A DNA stretch of 64,000 bases from Streptomyces sp. CA-278952 (GCF_028747205.1 NZ_CP112880.1:2232001-2296000); one strand, 5' to 3'. Numbered from the stretch's first letter, positions 8,072 to 17,745 are shown. Notes: generated by a model from the sequence alone, not told the origin. A program made the numbers and translations.

Positions 8072-9436
8072 TCAGACCTTTACGGGCTGCCCTTCGGTGT
8101 CCCGCTGCTCGGGGACCTCGCCCGAGCCGCCCGCCGGGGCGTGGTCGTCGACGAGGGTCTTCTCGTCGAACGGGACCCGGCCGGCCAGCACCTCGTTGAC
8201 CCGGTCCTTGTCGATCTCCTTGGTCCAGTGGCCGACCAGCACCGTGGCGACCGCGTTGCCCGCGAAGTTGGTCAGCGCGCGGGCCTCGCTCATGAAGCGG
8301 TCGATGCCGACGATCAGGCCGACGCCGTCGACGAGCTCGGGGCGGTGCGACTGGAGCCCGCCGGCCAGGGTCGCCAGGCCCGCGCCGGTCACGCCCGCCG
8401 CGCCCTTCGAGGCGATGACCATGAAGACCAGCAGCGAGATCTGCTCGCTCGCGCTCAGCGGGTCGCCCATCGCGTTGGCGATGAACAGCGAGGACATCGT
8501 GAGGTAGATCGCGGTGCCGTCGAGGTTGAAGGAGTAGCCGGTCGGCACGGTGATGCCGACGACGGGCTTGCTGACGCCGAGGTGCTCCATCTTCGCGATC
8601 AGCCGCGGCAGGGCCGACTCGGAGGAGGAGGTGGACAGGATGAGCAGGAACTCGCGGCCCAGGTACTTCAGCAGCGAGAACAGGTTGACCCCGGCGACCA
8701 GGCGCAGGATCGCGCCGAGCACCACGAAGACGAACAGCGCACAGGTGACGTAGAACCCGATCATGATGATCGCCAGGGACTTCAGGGCGTCGAGGCCCGT
8801 CTCGCCGACCACCGCGGCGATCGCGCCGAACGCGCCGACCGGGGCGGCCCACATGATCATGGCGAGGATGCGGAAGACGAGGCGCTGGATGTGGGTGATG
8901 CCGCGGATGATCGGCTCGCCGGCCGAGCCCATCGCCTGAAGCGCGAAGCCCGCGAGCAGCGCGACGAGCAGGGTCTGGAGGACCTCTCCCGCGGTGAAGG
9001 CGGAGACGATCGTGGTCGGGATGATGCCGAGCAGGAAGTCCACGGTGGACTCGCTCGCGCCCGACGCCTGCGCCTCGCCGGCGGCCCGCGCCTGCTCGGT
9101 GATGTGGAGGGTGGAGCCGGGCTCCAGGACGTTGCCGACGAGCAGGCCGATGGCGAGGGCCACGGTCGACATGACCAGGAAGTAGCCCAGCGCGAGACCG
9201 CCGACCGCGCCGACCTTGGCGGCCTTGCGCACCGAGCCGACGCCCAGGACGATCGTGCAGAAGATGATCGGCGAGATCATCATCTTGATCAGGTTCACGA
9301 AGCCGGCGCCGATGGGCTTCAGCTCGACGGCCACCCCGGGGGCCGCGAAGCCCACCAGGATGCCGAGCGCCACGGCGGCGATCACGGCGATGTACAGGTA
9401 GTGGGTGCGGTCCCGTTGTTTGGCTGCCACAGCCAT
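8072..9436 (-). CDS. dctA: C4-dicarboxylate:cation symporter (DAACS family)
   Basis: 454 aa. I chose the ATG at 9436 because GAGGAG lies 7 bases before it; an in-frame ATG at 9460 would add 8 residues but has no good ribosome site. The protein has about eight membrane helices plus two hairpin loops of the glutamate/dicarboxylate transporter fold. The serine-rich re-entrant segment TSSSESALPR and the helix motif GYSFNLDGTAIYLTM are both hallmarks of the family. It would import succinate, fumarate or malate (possibly glutamate) with protons or sodium. It is divergent from a CitA/DcuS-type sensor kinase and regulator starting at 9598, whose likely role is to induce it. The 161-bp gap must hold both promoters. 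Confidence 0.92.
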   Translation of the reverse strand: MAVAAKQRDRTHYLYIAVIAAVALGILVGFAAPGVAVELKPIGAGFVNLIKMMISPIIFCTIVLGVGSVRKAAKVGAVGGLALGYFLVMSTVALAIGLLVGNVLEPGSTLHITEQARAAGEAQASGASESTVDFLLGIIPTTIVSAFTAGEVLQTLLVALLAGFALQAMGSAGEPIIRGITHIQRLVFRILAMIMWAAPVGAFGAIAAVVGETGLDALKSLAIIMIGFYVTCALFVFVVLGAILRLVAGVNLFSLLKYLGREFLLILSTSSSESALPRLIAKMEHLGVSKPVVGITVPTGYSFNLDGTAIYLTMSSLFIANAMGDPLSASEQISLLVFMVIASKGAAGVTGAGLATLAGGLQSHRPELVDGVGLIVGIDRFMSEARALTNFAGNAVATVLVGHWTKEIDKDRVNEVLAGRVPFDEKTLVDDHAPAGGSGEVPEQRDTEGQPVKV

Positions 9437-9597
9437 GGTGGGGCTCCTCGGCTCGGTCATAGCGTGTGCCCCCGTCCCTGGGGGCTTCGGTGACTATCCA
9501 CTGCGCTGTGACCCCGGTCACCCTTGCGTTCATATCGTTCACGGTCGATTTCCGGCCACCCGAACCAGCCCCGGGGGCGCCAGGCAGACTGTGGGGT

Positions 9598-11346
9598 ATG
9601 CGCCTCCCCCGTACCCTCCCCCGATCCCTGGCGGGCCAGCTCTTCGCCATGCAGGTCGTGCTCATCGCCGCGGTGGTGGCCGGGTGCGCCGTGTTCGCGT
9701 ACGCCTCGGGCAGCGCGCAGGCCGAGGAGACGGCCGCGCGGCAGGTGCGGGTGGCGGCGCTGGCGGTGGCTGATTCCCCTTCCGTACGGGAGGCCATCCG
9801 CACCCCGGACCCGTCCGCGGCGCTTCAGCCGTACGCGGAACGGGTGCGCGAGGACACCGGGATCGCCTTCATCACGATCATGGACACCGAGCGGGTCCGC
9901 TGGACGCACCCGGACACCGAACAGATCGGGGACACCTTCCTCGGGAACACCGCGAAGGCCCTGCGCGGGCAGACCTTCACCGAGACGTACACCGGCACGC
10001 TGGGCCCCTCGATACGGGTGGTGACCCCGATCCGCGACAACGGGCGGATCGTCGGCCTGGTCAGCGCGGGCATCACCGTGGACCGGGTCTCCTCCCAGGT
10101 ACGGGACCAGCTCGGCGCGCTCGCGCTGGCGGCGGGCGGGGCGCTGGCGCTCGGCGGGATGGGCACGTACGTGGTCAACGCCCGGCTGCGGCGGCACACC
10201 CACGGGATGAACGCGACCGAGCTGAGCCGGCTGCACGACTACCACCAGGCCACCCTGCACGCGGTGCGCGAGGGGCTGCTGATGCTCGACGGGCGGCGGC
10301 GGATCGCGCTGATCAACGACGCCGGGCGGGAGCTGCTGGGTCTGGAGCCGGACGCGGAGGCGGTCGGCCGTACGGTCGACGAGCTGGCCCTGCCCGCGCC
10401 GCTGACGGGGGCGCTGCTGGCGTCCGAGGCGCGGGTGGACGAGCTGCACCTGACGGCGGAGCGGGTCGTCGTGGTCAACACCCGTCCGGTGGTGGGCGGT
10501 GAGCGGCGCGGCACGGTGGTGACCCTGCGGGACCACACCGAGTTGCAGGCGCTCACCGGTGAGCTGGACTCGGAGCGCGGTTTCACGCAGGCGCTGCGGT
10601 CCCAGGCCCACGAGGCGGCGAACCGGCTGCACACCGTGGTGTCGCTGATCGAGCTGGGCCGGGTGGCGGAGGCGGTGGACTTCGCGACGGCGGAGCTGGA
10701 GCTGGCGCAGGTGCTGACCGACCGGGTGGTGGGGGCGGTGGAGGAGCCGGTGCTCGCGGCGCTGCTGCTCGGCAAGGCCGCCCAGGCGAACGAGCGGGGC
10801 GTGGAGCTGGTGCTCGCGGAGGACAGCCTGATCGACGACGGGGCGCTGCCGCCCTCGCTGGCCCAGCGCGATCTGGTGACGATCCTGGGCAATCTGATCG
10901 ACAACGCGGTGGAGGCGGCTTCGGAAGGGGCCGACGGCGGATCGGGCCACGGTCCCGCGACGGTGCCGGCGCCCCGGGCGCCCGGAGGTCCGGCGGGGCG
11001 GGCCCGGGTCACCGTGACCGCGCTCGCGGACGAGCGGGAGCTGCTGCTGCGGGTCACGGACACGGGCTCGGGCATCGGCCCGGAGGCGGCGGACGAGGTG
11101 TTCCGGCGCGGCTGGTCGACGCACGGGGCGGGGCGCGGGCTCGGTCTGGCGCTGGTGCGGCAGGCGGCGTGCCGCAACGGGGGCACGGTGCGGCTGGACG
11201 CGGGTCCGGACGGCGGCGCGCGGTTCACCGTACGGCTGCCGCTTCCGGCCCGGCCGCCGACGGGTTCGCGGCCCACGCCCGGGTCCGGGTCCGGGTCCGG
11301 GTCCGGGTCCACGCCCGGGTCCGCGCACAAGGAGGTCACGGCATGA
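9598..11346 (+). CDS. Sensor histidine kinase, CitA/DcuS family
   Basis: 582 aa from the ATG at 9598. Layout: membrane helix 1 (about residues 14-40), an extracytoplasmic PDC/CitA-type sensor domain (about 40-175, with GIAFITIMDTERVRWTHP), helix 2 (about 176-196), a cytoplasmic PAS domain (HAVREGLLMLDGRRRIALIN), an unusual phosphoacceptor region ALRSQAHEAANRLHTVVSL, as in CitA/DcuS kinases, and an HATPase domain with NLIDNAVEA, DTGSGI and GRGLGLALV. The C-terminal tail holds a Gly-Ser run from five exact GGGTCC hexamers (11281-11310). It overlaps the response-regulator gene by ATGA and is divergent from dctA, so a dicarboxylate or citrate-like signal is likely. Confidence 0.93.
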   Translation: MRLPRTLPRSLAGQLFAMQVVLIAAVVAGCAVFAYASGSAQAEETAARQVRVAALAVADSPSVREAIRTPDPSAALQPYAERVREDTGIAFITIMDTERVRWTHPDTEQIGDTFLGNTAKALRGQTFTETYTGTLGPSIRVVTPIRDNGRIVGLVSAGITVDRVSSQVRDQLGALALAAGGALALGGMGTYVVNARLRRHTHGMNATELSRLHDYHQATLHAVREGLLMLDGRRRIALINDAGRELLGLEPDAEAVGRTVDELALPAPLTGALLASEARVDELHLTAERVVVVNTRPVVGGERRGTVVTLRDHTELQALTGELDSERGFTQALRSQAHEAANRLHTVVSLIELGRVAEAVDFATAELELAQVLTDRVVGAVEEPVLAALLLGKAAQANERGVELVLAEDSLIDDGALPPSLAQRDLVTILGNLIDNAVEAASEGADGGSGHGPATVPAPRAPGGPAGRARVTVTALADERELLLRVTDTGSGIGPEAADEVFRRGWSTHGAGRGLGLALVRQAACRNGGTVRLDAGPDGGARFTVRLPLPARPPTGSRPTPGSGSGSGSGSTPGSAHKEVTA

Positions 11347-12017
11347 TCCGGGTCCTGGTGGTGGAGGACGATCCGGTGGCCGCCGACGCCCACCAGATGT
11401 ACGTCGAGCGGGTGGAGGGCTTCACGGTCACGGCGGTGGCGCACACCCGGGCGGCGGCGGTGCGGGCGCTGGAGAGGACGCCGGTGGACCTGCTGCTGCT
11501 CGACCTCTATCTGCCCGACGGGCACGGACTCGGGCTGCTGCGCTCGCTGCGCGCCTCCGGCCACGGGGCGGACGTGATCGCGGTGACCTCGGCGCGCGAT
11601 CTCGCGGTGGTGCGGGAGGGGGTGTCGCTCGGCGTCGTGCAGTACGTGCTGAAGCCGTTCACGTACCCCACGCTGCGGGACCGGCTGGTGCGGTACGCGG
11701 AGTTCCGGGGCGCCGCCGGGGAGGCGAGCGGGCAGGAGGAGGTGGACCGGGCGCTGGGCGCGCTGCGGGTCGCGCATCCGGCCGCGCTGCCCAAGGGGCT
11801 CAGCGGCCCGACGCTGGAGGCCGTGACCCGGGTGTTGAAGGAGTCGCCGGAAGGGGTGACGGCGGCCGCCGCCGGGGAGCGGCTGGGCATGTCGCGGATC
11901 ACGGCACGGCGGTATCTGGAGCACCTGGTGACCGTGGGCAGCGCCGCGAGGCGTCCGCATTATGGGCAGGTCGGCCGACCGGAACTGCATTACCGCTGGC
12001 TGGCCTCGGGGCGCTGA
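11343..12017 (+). CDS. Response regulator, CitB/DcuR family
   Basis: 224 aa. The receiver domain begins MIRVLVVEDDPVAAD; the phospho-acceptor Asp is in LLLLDLYLPDGHG (about residue 54), and the KPF switch Lys is at about residue 103. The C-terminal part contains a helix-turn-helix GVTAAAAGERLGMSRITARRY, of the type found in CitB/DpiA regulators rather than LuxR or OmpR. The start ATG overlaps the kinase stop (ATGA), so the two are translationally coupled. The probable target is the divergent dctA promoter at 9437-9597. Confidence 0.92.
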   Translation: MIRVLVVEDDPVAADAHQMYVERVEGFTVTAVAHTRAAAVRALERTPVDLLLLDLYLPDGHGLGLLRSLRASGHGADVIAVTSARDLAVVREGVSLGVVQYVLKPFTYPTLRDRLVRYAEFRGAAGEASGQEEVDRALGALRVAHPAALPKGLSGPTLEAVTRVLKESPEGVTAAAAGERLGMSRITARRYLEHLVTVGSAARRPHYGQVGRPELHYRWLASGR

Positions 12018-12198
12018 CCGGTCGCCGCCGGAATGGCCGACAAGCGCTTGCCGGTCGGTTTCACGGCCGTGGCGCGCCCTTCCGGAGGGGCAGAAGAAAG
12101 CGCTGGTGGGGCGGGATTCGCGTACCGCCCGCCCGGTTCGCGGCTGGAGGTTCCTACGAAGCGTGATCTGTGGGGAACCTACCGTAGCCAGGGCGGAA

Positions 12199-12903
12199 AT
12201 GGACTTCTACGGTGGGCCCGTGCACCCCACCCCGCCATTCAACGCCCCTGCCGCGCGCCGTCTCCGTGAGGCTCTGGGGATGGCTCCCGGCCATGTCGCC
12301 TACGGGCTCGCCGCCCAGTACGGACTCCGGATCAGCGCAGAGACCGTCATCGCCTGGGAGCGCGGCCTCGCGACGCCCGGGGAACGCGAGCTGACCGCCC
12401 TCGCCGGCGTCCTCTGGTGCGCCCCCGGGGAGCTGCTGGCGGCCGCCGCCACGCTGCGCGAGCACCGGATGACGCGGGAACTGACCGTGGACGACCTGGC
12501 CCGGCTGCTGGGGATGACCGGCGCCTCGTACCTGCGGATGGAGGAGTCGGGGCGCTGGCGGGGCAACGAGAAGCAGTCGGCGGCCCTGTGCCGGGCGCTG
12601 GAGCTGACGGCCGCGCAGTTCCTGACGGCGACGGGCCGCGACGCGGAGCTGGCGGAGCTGCTGAGCAGCGCGGTCACCACGCGCTGGCAGGCGTACGTCC
12701 GCCCGGTCGCCAAGATCGTCCCGCTGGACCGGGCGCTGGTCCAGGACGTGCTGGAGCAGCTGCACGCCGACTACCAGGCCCTGATGGTCTCCACGCTGAG
12801 CTGGAGCAGCACGGGCCAGGAACGCGCCGGGTCGACGGGCGACGCCGGCCGGGCGTTCCTGGCCCGGGTGGTGGACCAGTTCTGGCGGACCGCCGGGGTG
12901 TGA
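12199..12903 (+). CDS. Helix-turn-helix (XRE-like) DNA-binding protein
   Basis: 234 aa from the ATG at 12199. Two helix-turn-helix-like segments are visible: one around residues 15-75 (LREALGMAPGHVAYGLAAQY, then SAETVIAWERG) and one around residues 95-140 (TVDDLARLLGMTGASYLRME). The C-terminal third is helical with no recognised motif. This is a protein seen throughout Streptomyces, usually annotated only as DNA-binding; I know no assigned regulon. It lies between the dicarboxylate regulator and convergent pfkA. The GGGCGG before the ATG is a weak ribosome site, and a TACCGT -10-like hexamer lies 13 bases before the ATG, so the leader would be short. Confidence 0.8.
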   Translation: MDFYGGPVHPTPPFNAPAARRLREALGMAPGHVAYGLAAQYGLRISAETVIAWERGLATPGERELTALAGVLWCAPGELLAAAATLREHRMTRELTVDDLARLLGMTGASYLRMEESGRWRGNEKQSAALCRALELTAAQFLTATGRDAELAELLSSAVTTRWQAYVRPVAKIVPLDRALVQDVLEQLHADYQALMVSTLSWSSTGQERAGSTGDAGRAFLARVVDQFWRTAGV

Positions 12904-12907
12904 CCCC

Positions 12908-12962
12908 GCACGGGCCGCCCGTGCGGCCCGTGCGGTTCCGGAGGGGCCCGCCCCTGCCGGAA
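12908..12962. terminator. Back-to-back hairpins between convergent HTH gene and pfkA
   Basis: Hairpin 1 has perfect 11-bp arms (12908-12918, 12923-12933). Hairpin 2 pairs TTCCGG-A-GGGGC with GCCCC-T-(G)-CCGGAA (12936-12962). Each faces the gene on its side. Confidence 0.55.
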
Positions 12963-12979
12963 GGCCTTACAAGACGGCC

Positions 12980-14005
12980 TTAGAAGACCGACTCGGCCTC
13001 GTACATCCGCTCGGCGGGCACCCTCTTCAGCTGGGTGACGGCGTCGGCGAGCGGAACCATGGCGATGTCGTTGCCGCGCAGGGCGGTCATCCGGCCGAAG
13101 TCGCCGCGGTGCACGGCCTCCACGGCGTTCCAGCCGAAGCGGGTGGCGAGCACCCGGTCGTACGCGGTCGGCGTGCCGCCGCGCTGGACATGGCCGAGAA
13201 TGACCGGCCTGGCCTCCTTGCCGAGCCGGGTCTCCAGCTCGATGGCCAGACGGTTGCCGATGCCCTGGAAGCGCTCGTGGCCGTACTGGTCGATCGCGCC
13301 CTTGGCGTACGGCATGGAGCCCTCCGCCGGGTGCGCGCCCTCGGCGACGCAGATGACGGCGAACTTCTTGCCGCGCGCGAACCGCTCCTCGACCATCCTG
13401 ACCAGGTCGTCGACCTGGAAGGGGCGCTCGGGCAGGCAGATGCCGTGGGCGCCGCCGGCCATCCCGGACTCCAGCGCGATCCACCCCGCGTGCCGGCCCA
13501 TGACCTCGACGACCATCACACGCTGGTGGGACTCGGCGGTGGTCTTGAGGCGGTCTATGGCCTCGGTCGCGACGCCCACCGCCGTGTCGAACCCGAAGGT
13601 GCGGTCGGTGGAGGAGATGTCGTTGTCGATGGTCTTCGGGACGCCGACGACCGGCATGCCCGCGTCGGAGAGCATGCGGGCCGCGGTGAGCGTGCCCTCG
13701 CCGCCGATCGGGATGAGCGCGTCGATGCCGTAGCGGCGGGACAGCTCCTCGCAGTTCTCGGCGGCCTCGCGCAGCCGGTCGCGCTCCAGGCGGGCCGAGC
13801 CGAGGATGGTGCCGCCGCGGGCGAGGATGCCGCTGACCGCGTTGAGGTCGAGGGGGCGGAAGTGGCCGTCGAGCAGCCCCTTGAAGCCGTCCTCGAAGCC
13901 GATGACCTCGTCGCCGTGGCCGACCACGGCCCGGTGGACGACCGACCGGATCACTGCGTTCAGGCCGGGGCAGTCGCCGCCCGCGGTGAGAATTCCGATG
14001 CGCAT
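12980..14005 (-). CDS. pfkA: 6-phosphofructokinase
   Basis: 341 aa, the usual length for actinobacterial PFK. It phosphorylates fructose 6-phosphate to fructose 1,6-bisphosphate. Visible motifs are the N-terminal GGDCPGLNAVIR nucleotide loop, IGGEGTLTAA, the catalytic PKTIDNDISSTDRTFGFDTA and VEVMGRHAGWIAL. The residue equivalent to E. coli position 104 is Gly (GGEGT) while 124 is Lys (PKTIDND). This Gly/Lys pairing is typical of ATP-using actinobacterial enzymes, whereas pyrophosphate enzymes have Asp/Lys. The start ATG at 14005 has AGGAGA about 10 bases upstream. It is divergent from pta across 330 bp. Confidence 0.95.
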   Translation of the reverse strand: MRIGILTAGGDCPGLNAVIRSVVHRAVVGHGDEVIGFEDGFKGLLDGHFRPLDLNAVSGILARGGTILGSARLERDRLREAAENCEELSRRYGIDALIPIGGEGTLTAARMLSDAGMPVVGVPKTIDNDISSTDRTFGFDTAVGVATEAIDRLKTTAESHQRVMVVEVMGRHAGWIALESGMAGGAHGICLPERPFQVDDLVRMVEERFARGKKFAVICVAEGAHPAEGSMPYAKGAIDQYGHERFQGIGNRLAIELETRLGKEARPVILGHVQRGGTPTAYDRVLATRFGWNAVEAVHRGDFGRMTALRGNDIAMVPLADAVTQLKRVPAERMYEAESVF

Positions 14006-14335
14006 CGAGGTGTGTCTCCTGCTCGCTAGTCGCGCTTTTCCGGGAGGCCGACCGAGGCGGCCTCCGTGCCCTGAACCAAGGCGATTGTCCCACGCCCGGC
14101 ACGGGCCCCGCGCTTTCGGCCGTGCTCAGGGGGTAGGAGCCCCTCTCGGGCGCGGGCGTGGGCCCCGGCCGGGTCGAGGCCTCCGGCGGGCGGTATAGCG
14201 GCCCCCGCAGGTATCGTCAAGAGGCAATGCAGGCCAATGCCGCACCCGGCGGATCACCGGGCGGGCACGGGGGCATCACCGCACGTCCGGACGCCCACGG
14301 GCCGCGGCACCGAACACAAGGACGGGAGAGCACGC
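14006..14335. promoter_or_regulatory. Divergent pfkA / pta promoter region
   Basis: 330 bp without a credible gene; the frames open across it lack ribosome sites and protein-like sequence. It must carry the promoters of pfkA (minus) and pta-ackA (plus). I could not fix a -35/-10 pair with confidence; TATCGT near 14213 and AT-richer bases around 14220 are the best plus-strand candidates. Confidence 0.4.
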
Positions 14336-16417
14336 GTGGCGCGCAGCGTGTACGTGACCGGGATCGACCGGGGGGACGGCCGGCAGGTCGTCGAGCTGGG
14401 AGTCATGGAGCTTCTGACGCGTCAGGTGGACCGGGTCGGCGTCTTCCGTCCGCTGGTCCACGACGGACCCGACCGGCTCTACGAGCTGCTCCGGGCCCGC
14501 TACCGGCTCTCCCAGAGCCCGGCCTCCGTCTACGGCCTGGACTACCACGAGGCCTCCGCCGTGCAGGCGGAGAAGGGCACGGACGAGCTGGTATCCCGGC
14601 TCGTCGAGCGCTTCCACCAGGTGGCCCGCGACTACGAGGTGGTCCTGGTCCTGGGCAGCGACTTCGCCGCCACCCAGCTCCCCGACGAGCTGGCGCTGAA
14701 CGCCCGGCTGGCCAACGAGTTCGGGGCCTCGGTGATCGCCGTGGTCGGGGGCAAGGGGCAGAACGCGGAGTCCGTGCGCGCCGAGACCCGCAACGCCTAC
14801 CGCGCCTACGCGGGCCTCGGCTGCGACGTGCTGGCCATGGTGGTGAACCGGGTCGCCGCCGAGGACCGCGAGACGATCGCGGAGCGGCTCGCGGCCCGGC
14901 TGCCGGTGCCCGTCTCCGTCCTGCCGGACGACCCGGCGCTCTCGGCGCCCACCGTCGCCCAGATCACCGCGGCGCTGGACGGCACGGTGCTGCTCGGCGA
15001 CGACTCGGGGCTCGCGCGCGACGCGCTGGACTTCGTGTTCGGCGGGGCCATGCTGCCGAACCTGCTGAACGCGCTGACCCCCGGCTGCCTGGTGGTCACC
15101 CCCGGGGACCGGGCGGACCTGGTGGTGGGTTCGCTGGCCGCGCACAGCGCGGGCACCCCGCCCATCGCGGGCGTCCTGCTGACCCTGAACGAGCGCCCCG
15201 GCGAAGAGATACTCACCCTGGCCGCCCGGCTCGCACCGGGGACCCCGGTCGTGTCGGTGGCCGGCGGCTCCTTCCCCACCGCCGGCGAACTCTTCGCCCT
15301 CGAAGGGAAGTTGAACGCGGCGACCCCCCGCAAGGCGGAGACCGCCCTCGGCCTGTTCGAGCGACATGTCGACACCGCCGCCCTCCTCGACCGGATCTCG
15401 GTGGCCCGCAGCGGACGCGTCACGCCGATGATGTTCGAACACGAGCTGCTGGAGCAGGCCCGCTCCGACCGCAAGCGCGTGGTGCTGCCGGAGGGCACCG
15501 AGGAGCGGGTGCTGCGCGCCGCCGACGTACTGCTGCGCCGGGACGTCTGCGACCTCACCCTGCTCGGCGACGTGGACGTGATCCGCAAGAAGGCCGCCGA
15601 CCTCGGCATCGACCTCGCGGACACCCAGCTGATCGACCCGCACACCTCGGAGCTGCGGGGCGTCTTCGCCGAGCGGTACGCGGAACTGCGCGCGCACCGC
15701 GGGGTGACGGTGGAGCTGGCCGTCGACGTGGTGGCGGACGTGAACTACTTCGGCACGCTGATGGTGCAGGAGGGTCTTGCCGACGGGATGGTGTCCGGGT
15801 CGGTGCACTCCACGGCGGCCACCATCCGCCCGGCGTTCGAGATCATCAAGACCAAGCCGGACGCGTCGATCGTGTCGTCCGTCTTCTTCATGTGCCTGGC
15901 CGACAAGGTCCTCGTGTACGGCGACTGCGCCGTCAACCCGGACCCGAACGCGGAGCAGCTCGCGGACATCGCGGTGCAGTCGGCGGTGACGGCGGCCCGG
16001 TTCGGCGTGGAGCCCCGGATCGCGATGCTGTCGTACTCCACCGGAACCTCCGGCTCCGGCGCGGACGTCGACAAGGTGCGCGAGGCCACCGAGCGGGTGC
16101 GGGCGGAGCGGCCCGAGCTGCGGGTGGAGGGGCCGATCCAGTACGACGCGGCGGTCGAGCCGTCCGTCGCGGCGACGAAACTGCCCGGCTCCGAGGTGGC
16201 GGGCCAGGCGACCGTGCTGATCTTCCCGGACCTGAACACCGGCAACAACACCTACAAGGCCGTGCAGCGCTCGGCGGGCGCGGTGGCGGTCGGCCCGGTA
16301 CTCCAGGGGCTGCGCAAGCCGGTCAACGACCTGTCGCGCGGCGCGCTCGTCCAGGACATCGTCAACACCGTGGCGATCACGGCGATCCAGGCGCAGGGCG
16401 AGGAGCGCCCCGCATGA
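14336..16417 (+). CDS. pta: Phosphate acetyltransferase (long, multidomain form)
   Basis: 693 aa from the GTG at 14336 (GGGAG about 8 bases upstream). It converts acetyl-CoA and phosphate to acetyl phosphate and CoA. Three parts are visible. The first is an N-terminal dethiobiotin-synthetase-like P-loop domain (SVYVTGIDRGDGRQVVELGV; note DRGDGRQ where a classical GxxGxGKT would be, so nucleotide binding may be lost). The second is a central DRTGG-type regulatory domain (about residues 215-330). The third is the catalytic PTA domain from about residue 365 (MFEHELLEQARSDRKRVVLP, SVHSTAATIRPAFEIIKT, SYSTGTSGSGADVDKV, FPDLNTGNNTYKAVQR). The length matches the long Pta class. It overlaps ackA by ATGA; together they interconvert acetyl-CoA and acetate with ATP formation. 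Confidence 0.96.
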   Translation: MARSVYVTGIDRGDGRQVVELGVMELLTRQVDRVGVFRPLVHDGPDRLYELLRARYRLSQSPASVYGLDYHEASAVQAEKGTDELVSRLVERFHQVARDYEVVLVLGSDFAATQLPDELALNARLANEFGASVIAVVGGKGQNAESVRAETRNAYRAYAGLGCDVLAMVVNRVAAEDRETIAERLAARLPVPVSVLPDDPALSAPTVAQITAALDGTVLLGDDSGLARDALDFVFGGAMLPNLLNALTPGCLVVTPGDRADLVVGSLAAHSAGTPPIAGVLLTLNERPGEEILTLAARLAPGTPVVSVAGGSFPTAGELFALEGKLNAATPRKAETALGLFERHVDTAALLDRISVARSGRVTPMMFEHELLEQARSDRKRVVLPEGTEERVLRAADVLLRRDVCDLTLLGDVDVIRKKAADLGIDLADTQLIDPHTSELRGVFAERYAELRAHRGVTVELAVDVVADVNYFGTLMVQEGLADGMVSGSVHSTAATIRPAFEIIKTKPDASIVSSVFFMCLADKVLVYGDCAVNPDPNAEQLADIAVQSAVTAARFGVEPRIAMLSYSTGTSGSGADVDKVREATERVRAERPELRVEGPIQYDAAVEPSVAATKLPGSEVAGQATVLIFPDLNTGNNTYKAVQRSAGAVAVGPVLQGLRKPVNDLSRGALVQDIVNTVAITAIQAQGEERPA

Positions 16418-17682
16418 CGACACCCACTCCCCCAGCCACTGACTCCGGAAACGAAAGCACGGCAGCCCCTGTGGAACCGCACCGCGTCCTCGTCCTCAAC
16501 TCCGGCTCCTCGTCGGTGAAGTACCAGCTCCTCGACATGCGCGACCGCTCCCGGCTCGCCTCGGGCCTGGTCGAGCGGATCGGCGAGGAGACCTCACGCC
16601 TGGTGCACACCCCGCTGACCGGCGACGGCGCGGAGCCCCGTGAGCGTACGGGCCGGATCGCGGACCACGCCGCGGCGCTCAAGGCCGCGGCCGAGGAGCT
16701 GGCGGCGGACGGCCTCGGCCTCGACTCCCCCGAACTCGCCGCGATCGGGCACCGGGTGGTACACGGCGGGCTGCGGTTCAGCGCGCCGACCGTGGTCACC
16801 GACGAGGTGCTGAAGGAGATCGAGCGCCTCGTCCCGGTCGCACCGCTGCACAACCCGGCGAACATCACGGGCATCGTCACGGCGCGGGCGCTGCGGCCGG
16901 ACCTGCCGCAGGTCGCGGTCTTCGACACGGCGTTCCACACGACGATGCCGGAGGCGGCCGCGCGGTACGCGATCGACGTGGAGACCGCCGACGCGCACCG
17001 CATCCGCCGCTACGGCTTCCACGGCACCTCGCACGCGTACGTCTCGCGGAAGACGGCCGAGCTGCTGGGCCGGGCGCCGGAGGACGTGAACGTCATCGTG
17101 CTGCACCTGGGCAACGGGGCGTCCGCCTCGGCGGTCGCGGGCGGGCGGTGCGTGGACACCTCCATGGGGCTGACGCCCTTGGAAGGGCTCGTGATGGGTA
17201 CGCGCTCCGGGGACATCGATCCGGCGGTCACCTTCCACCTGAAGCGGGTGGCGGGCATGTCGGCCGACGACATCGACGTCCTGCTGAACAAGAAGAGCGG
17301 GCTGGTCGGCCTCTGCGGTGACAACGACATGCGGGTGATCCGCCGCCGGATCGACGAGGGCGACGAGCGGGCCGCGCTGGCGTTCGACATCTACATCCAC
17401 CGGCTGAAGAAGTACATCGGCGCGTATACGGCGGTGCTCGGCCGGGTGGACGCGGTGGCGTTCACGGCGGGGGTCGGGGAGAACGCGGCCCCGGTGCGGG
17501 AAGCTGCCATCGCGGGCCTGGAGGAACTGGGCATGGCGGTGGACGCCTCGCTCAACGCCGTACGGTCCGCGGAGCCACGGCTGATCTCGCCGGAGTACGC
17601 GCGGGTGGCGGTCGCCGTGGTGCCGACGGACGAGGAGCTGGAGATCGCCGACCAGACGTTCGCGCTCGTCGGCCGACCGTAG
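16414..17682 (+). CDS. ackA: Acetate kinase
   Basis: 422 aa, a little longer than the usual 400 because of about 25 extra N-terminal residues. It transfers phosphate between acetyl phosphate and ADP. Motifs: VLVLNSGSSSVKYQLLD, GHRVVHGG, FDTAFHTTMP, the catalytic RYGFHGTSHAYVS, HLGNGASASAV, DTSMGLTPLEGLVMGTRSGD and FTAGVGENA. The start ATG overlaps the pta stop (ATGA), giving a coupled pair. The frame is open far upstream inside pta, but that is an out-of-frame shadow. The next gene, pyk, has its own promoter. Confidence 0.96.
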   Translation: MTTPTPPATDSGNESTAAPVEPHRVLVLNSGSSSVKYQLLDMRDRSRLASGLVERIGEETSRLVHTPLTGDGAEPRERTGRIADHAAALKAAAEELAADGLGLDSPELAAIGHRVVHGGLRFSAPTVVTDEVLKEIERLVPVAPLHNPANITGIVTARALRPDLPQVAVFDTAFHTTMPEAAARYAIDVETADAHRIRRYGFHGTSHAYVSRKTAELLGRAPEDVNVIVLHLGNGASASAVAGGRCVDTSMGLTPLEGLVMGTRSGDIDPAVTFHLKRVAGMSADDIDVLLNKKSGLVGLCGDNDMRVIRRRIDEGDERAALAFDIYIHRLKKYIGAYTAVLGRVDAVAFTAGVGENAAPVREAAIAGLEELGMAVDASLNAVRSAEPRLISPEYARVAVAVVPTDEELEIADQTFALVGRP

Positions 17683-17745
17683 CCCGCGGGGATCGGAGGG
17701 GTCGACAACTGAGCACCCCCGCGCCCCTTTGTACCTTCCACCAGA

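Noticed and set aside
12980..14005. PfkA as a pyrophosphate-dependent enzyme because of the Lys in PKTIDND
   Set aside because: The other diagnostic position is Gly (GGEGT), which fits ATP use.
14158..16413. Upstream extension of the ackA frame through pta
   Set aside because: Out of frame with pta, which has full family motifs; ackA starts at the ATGA overlap.
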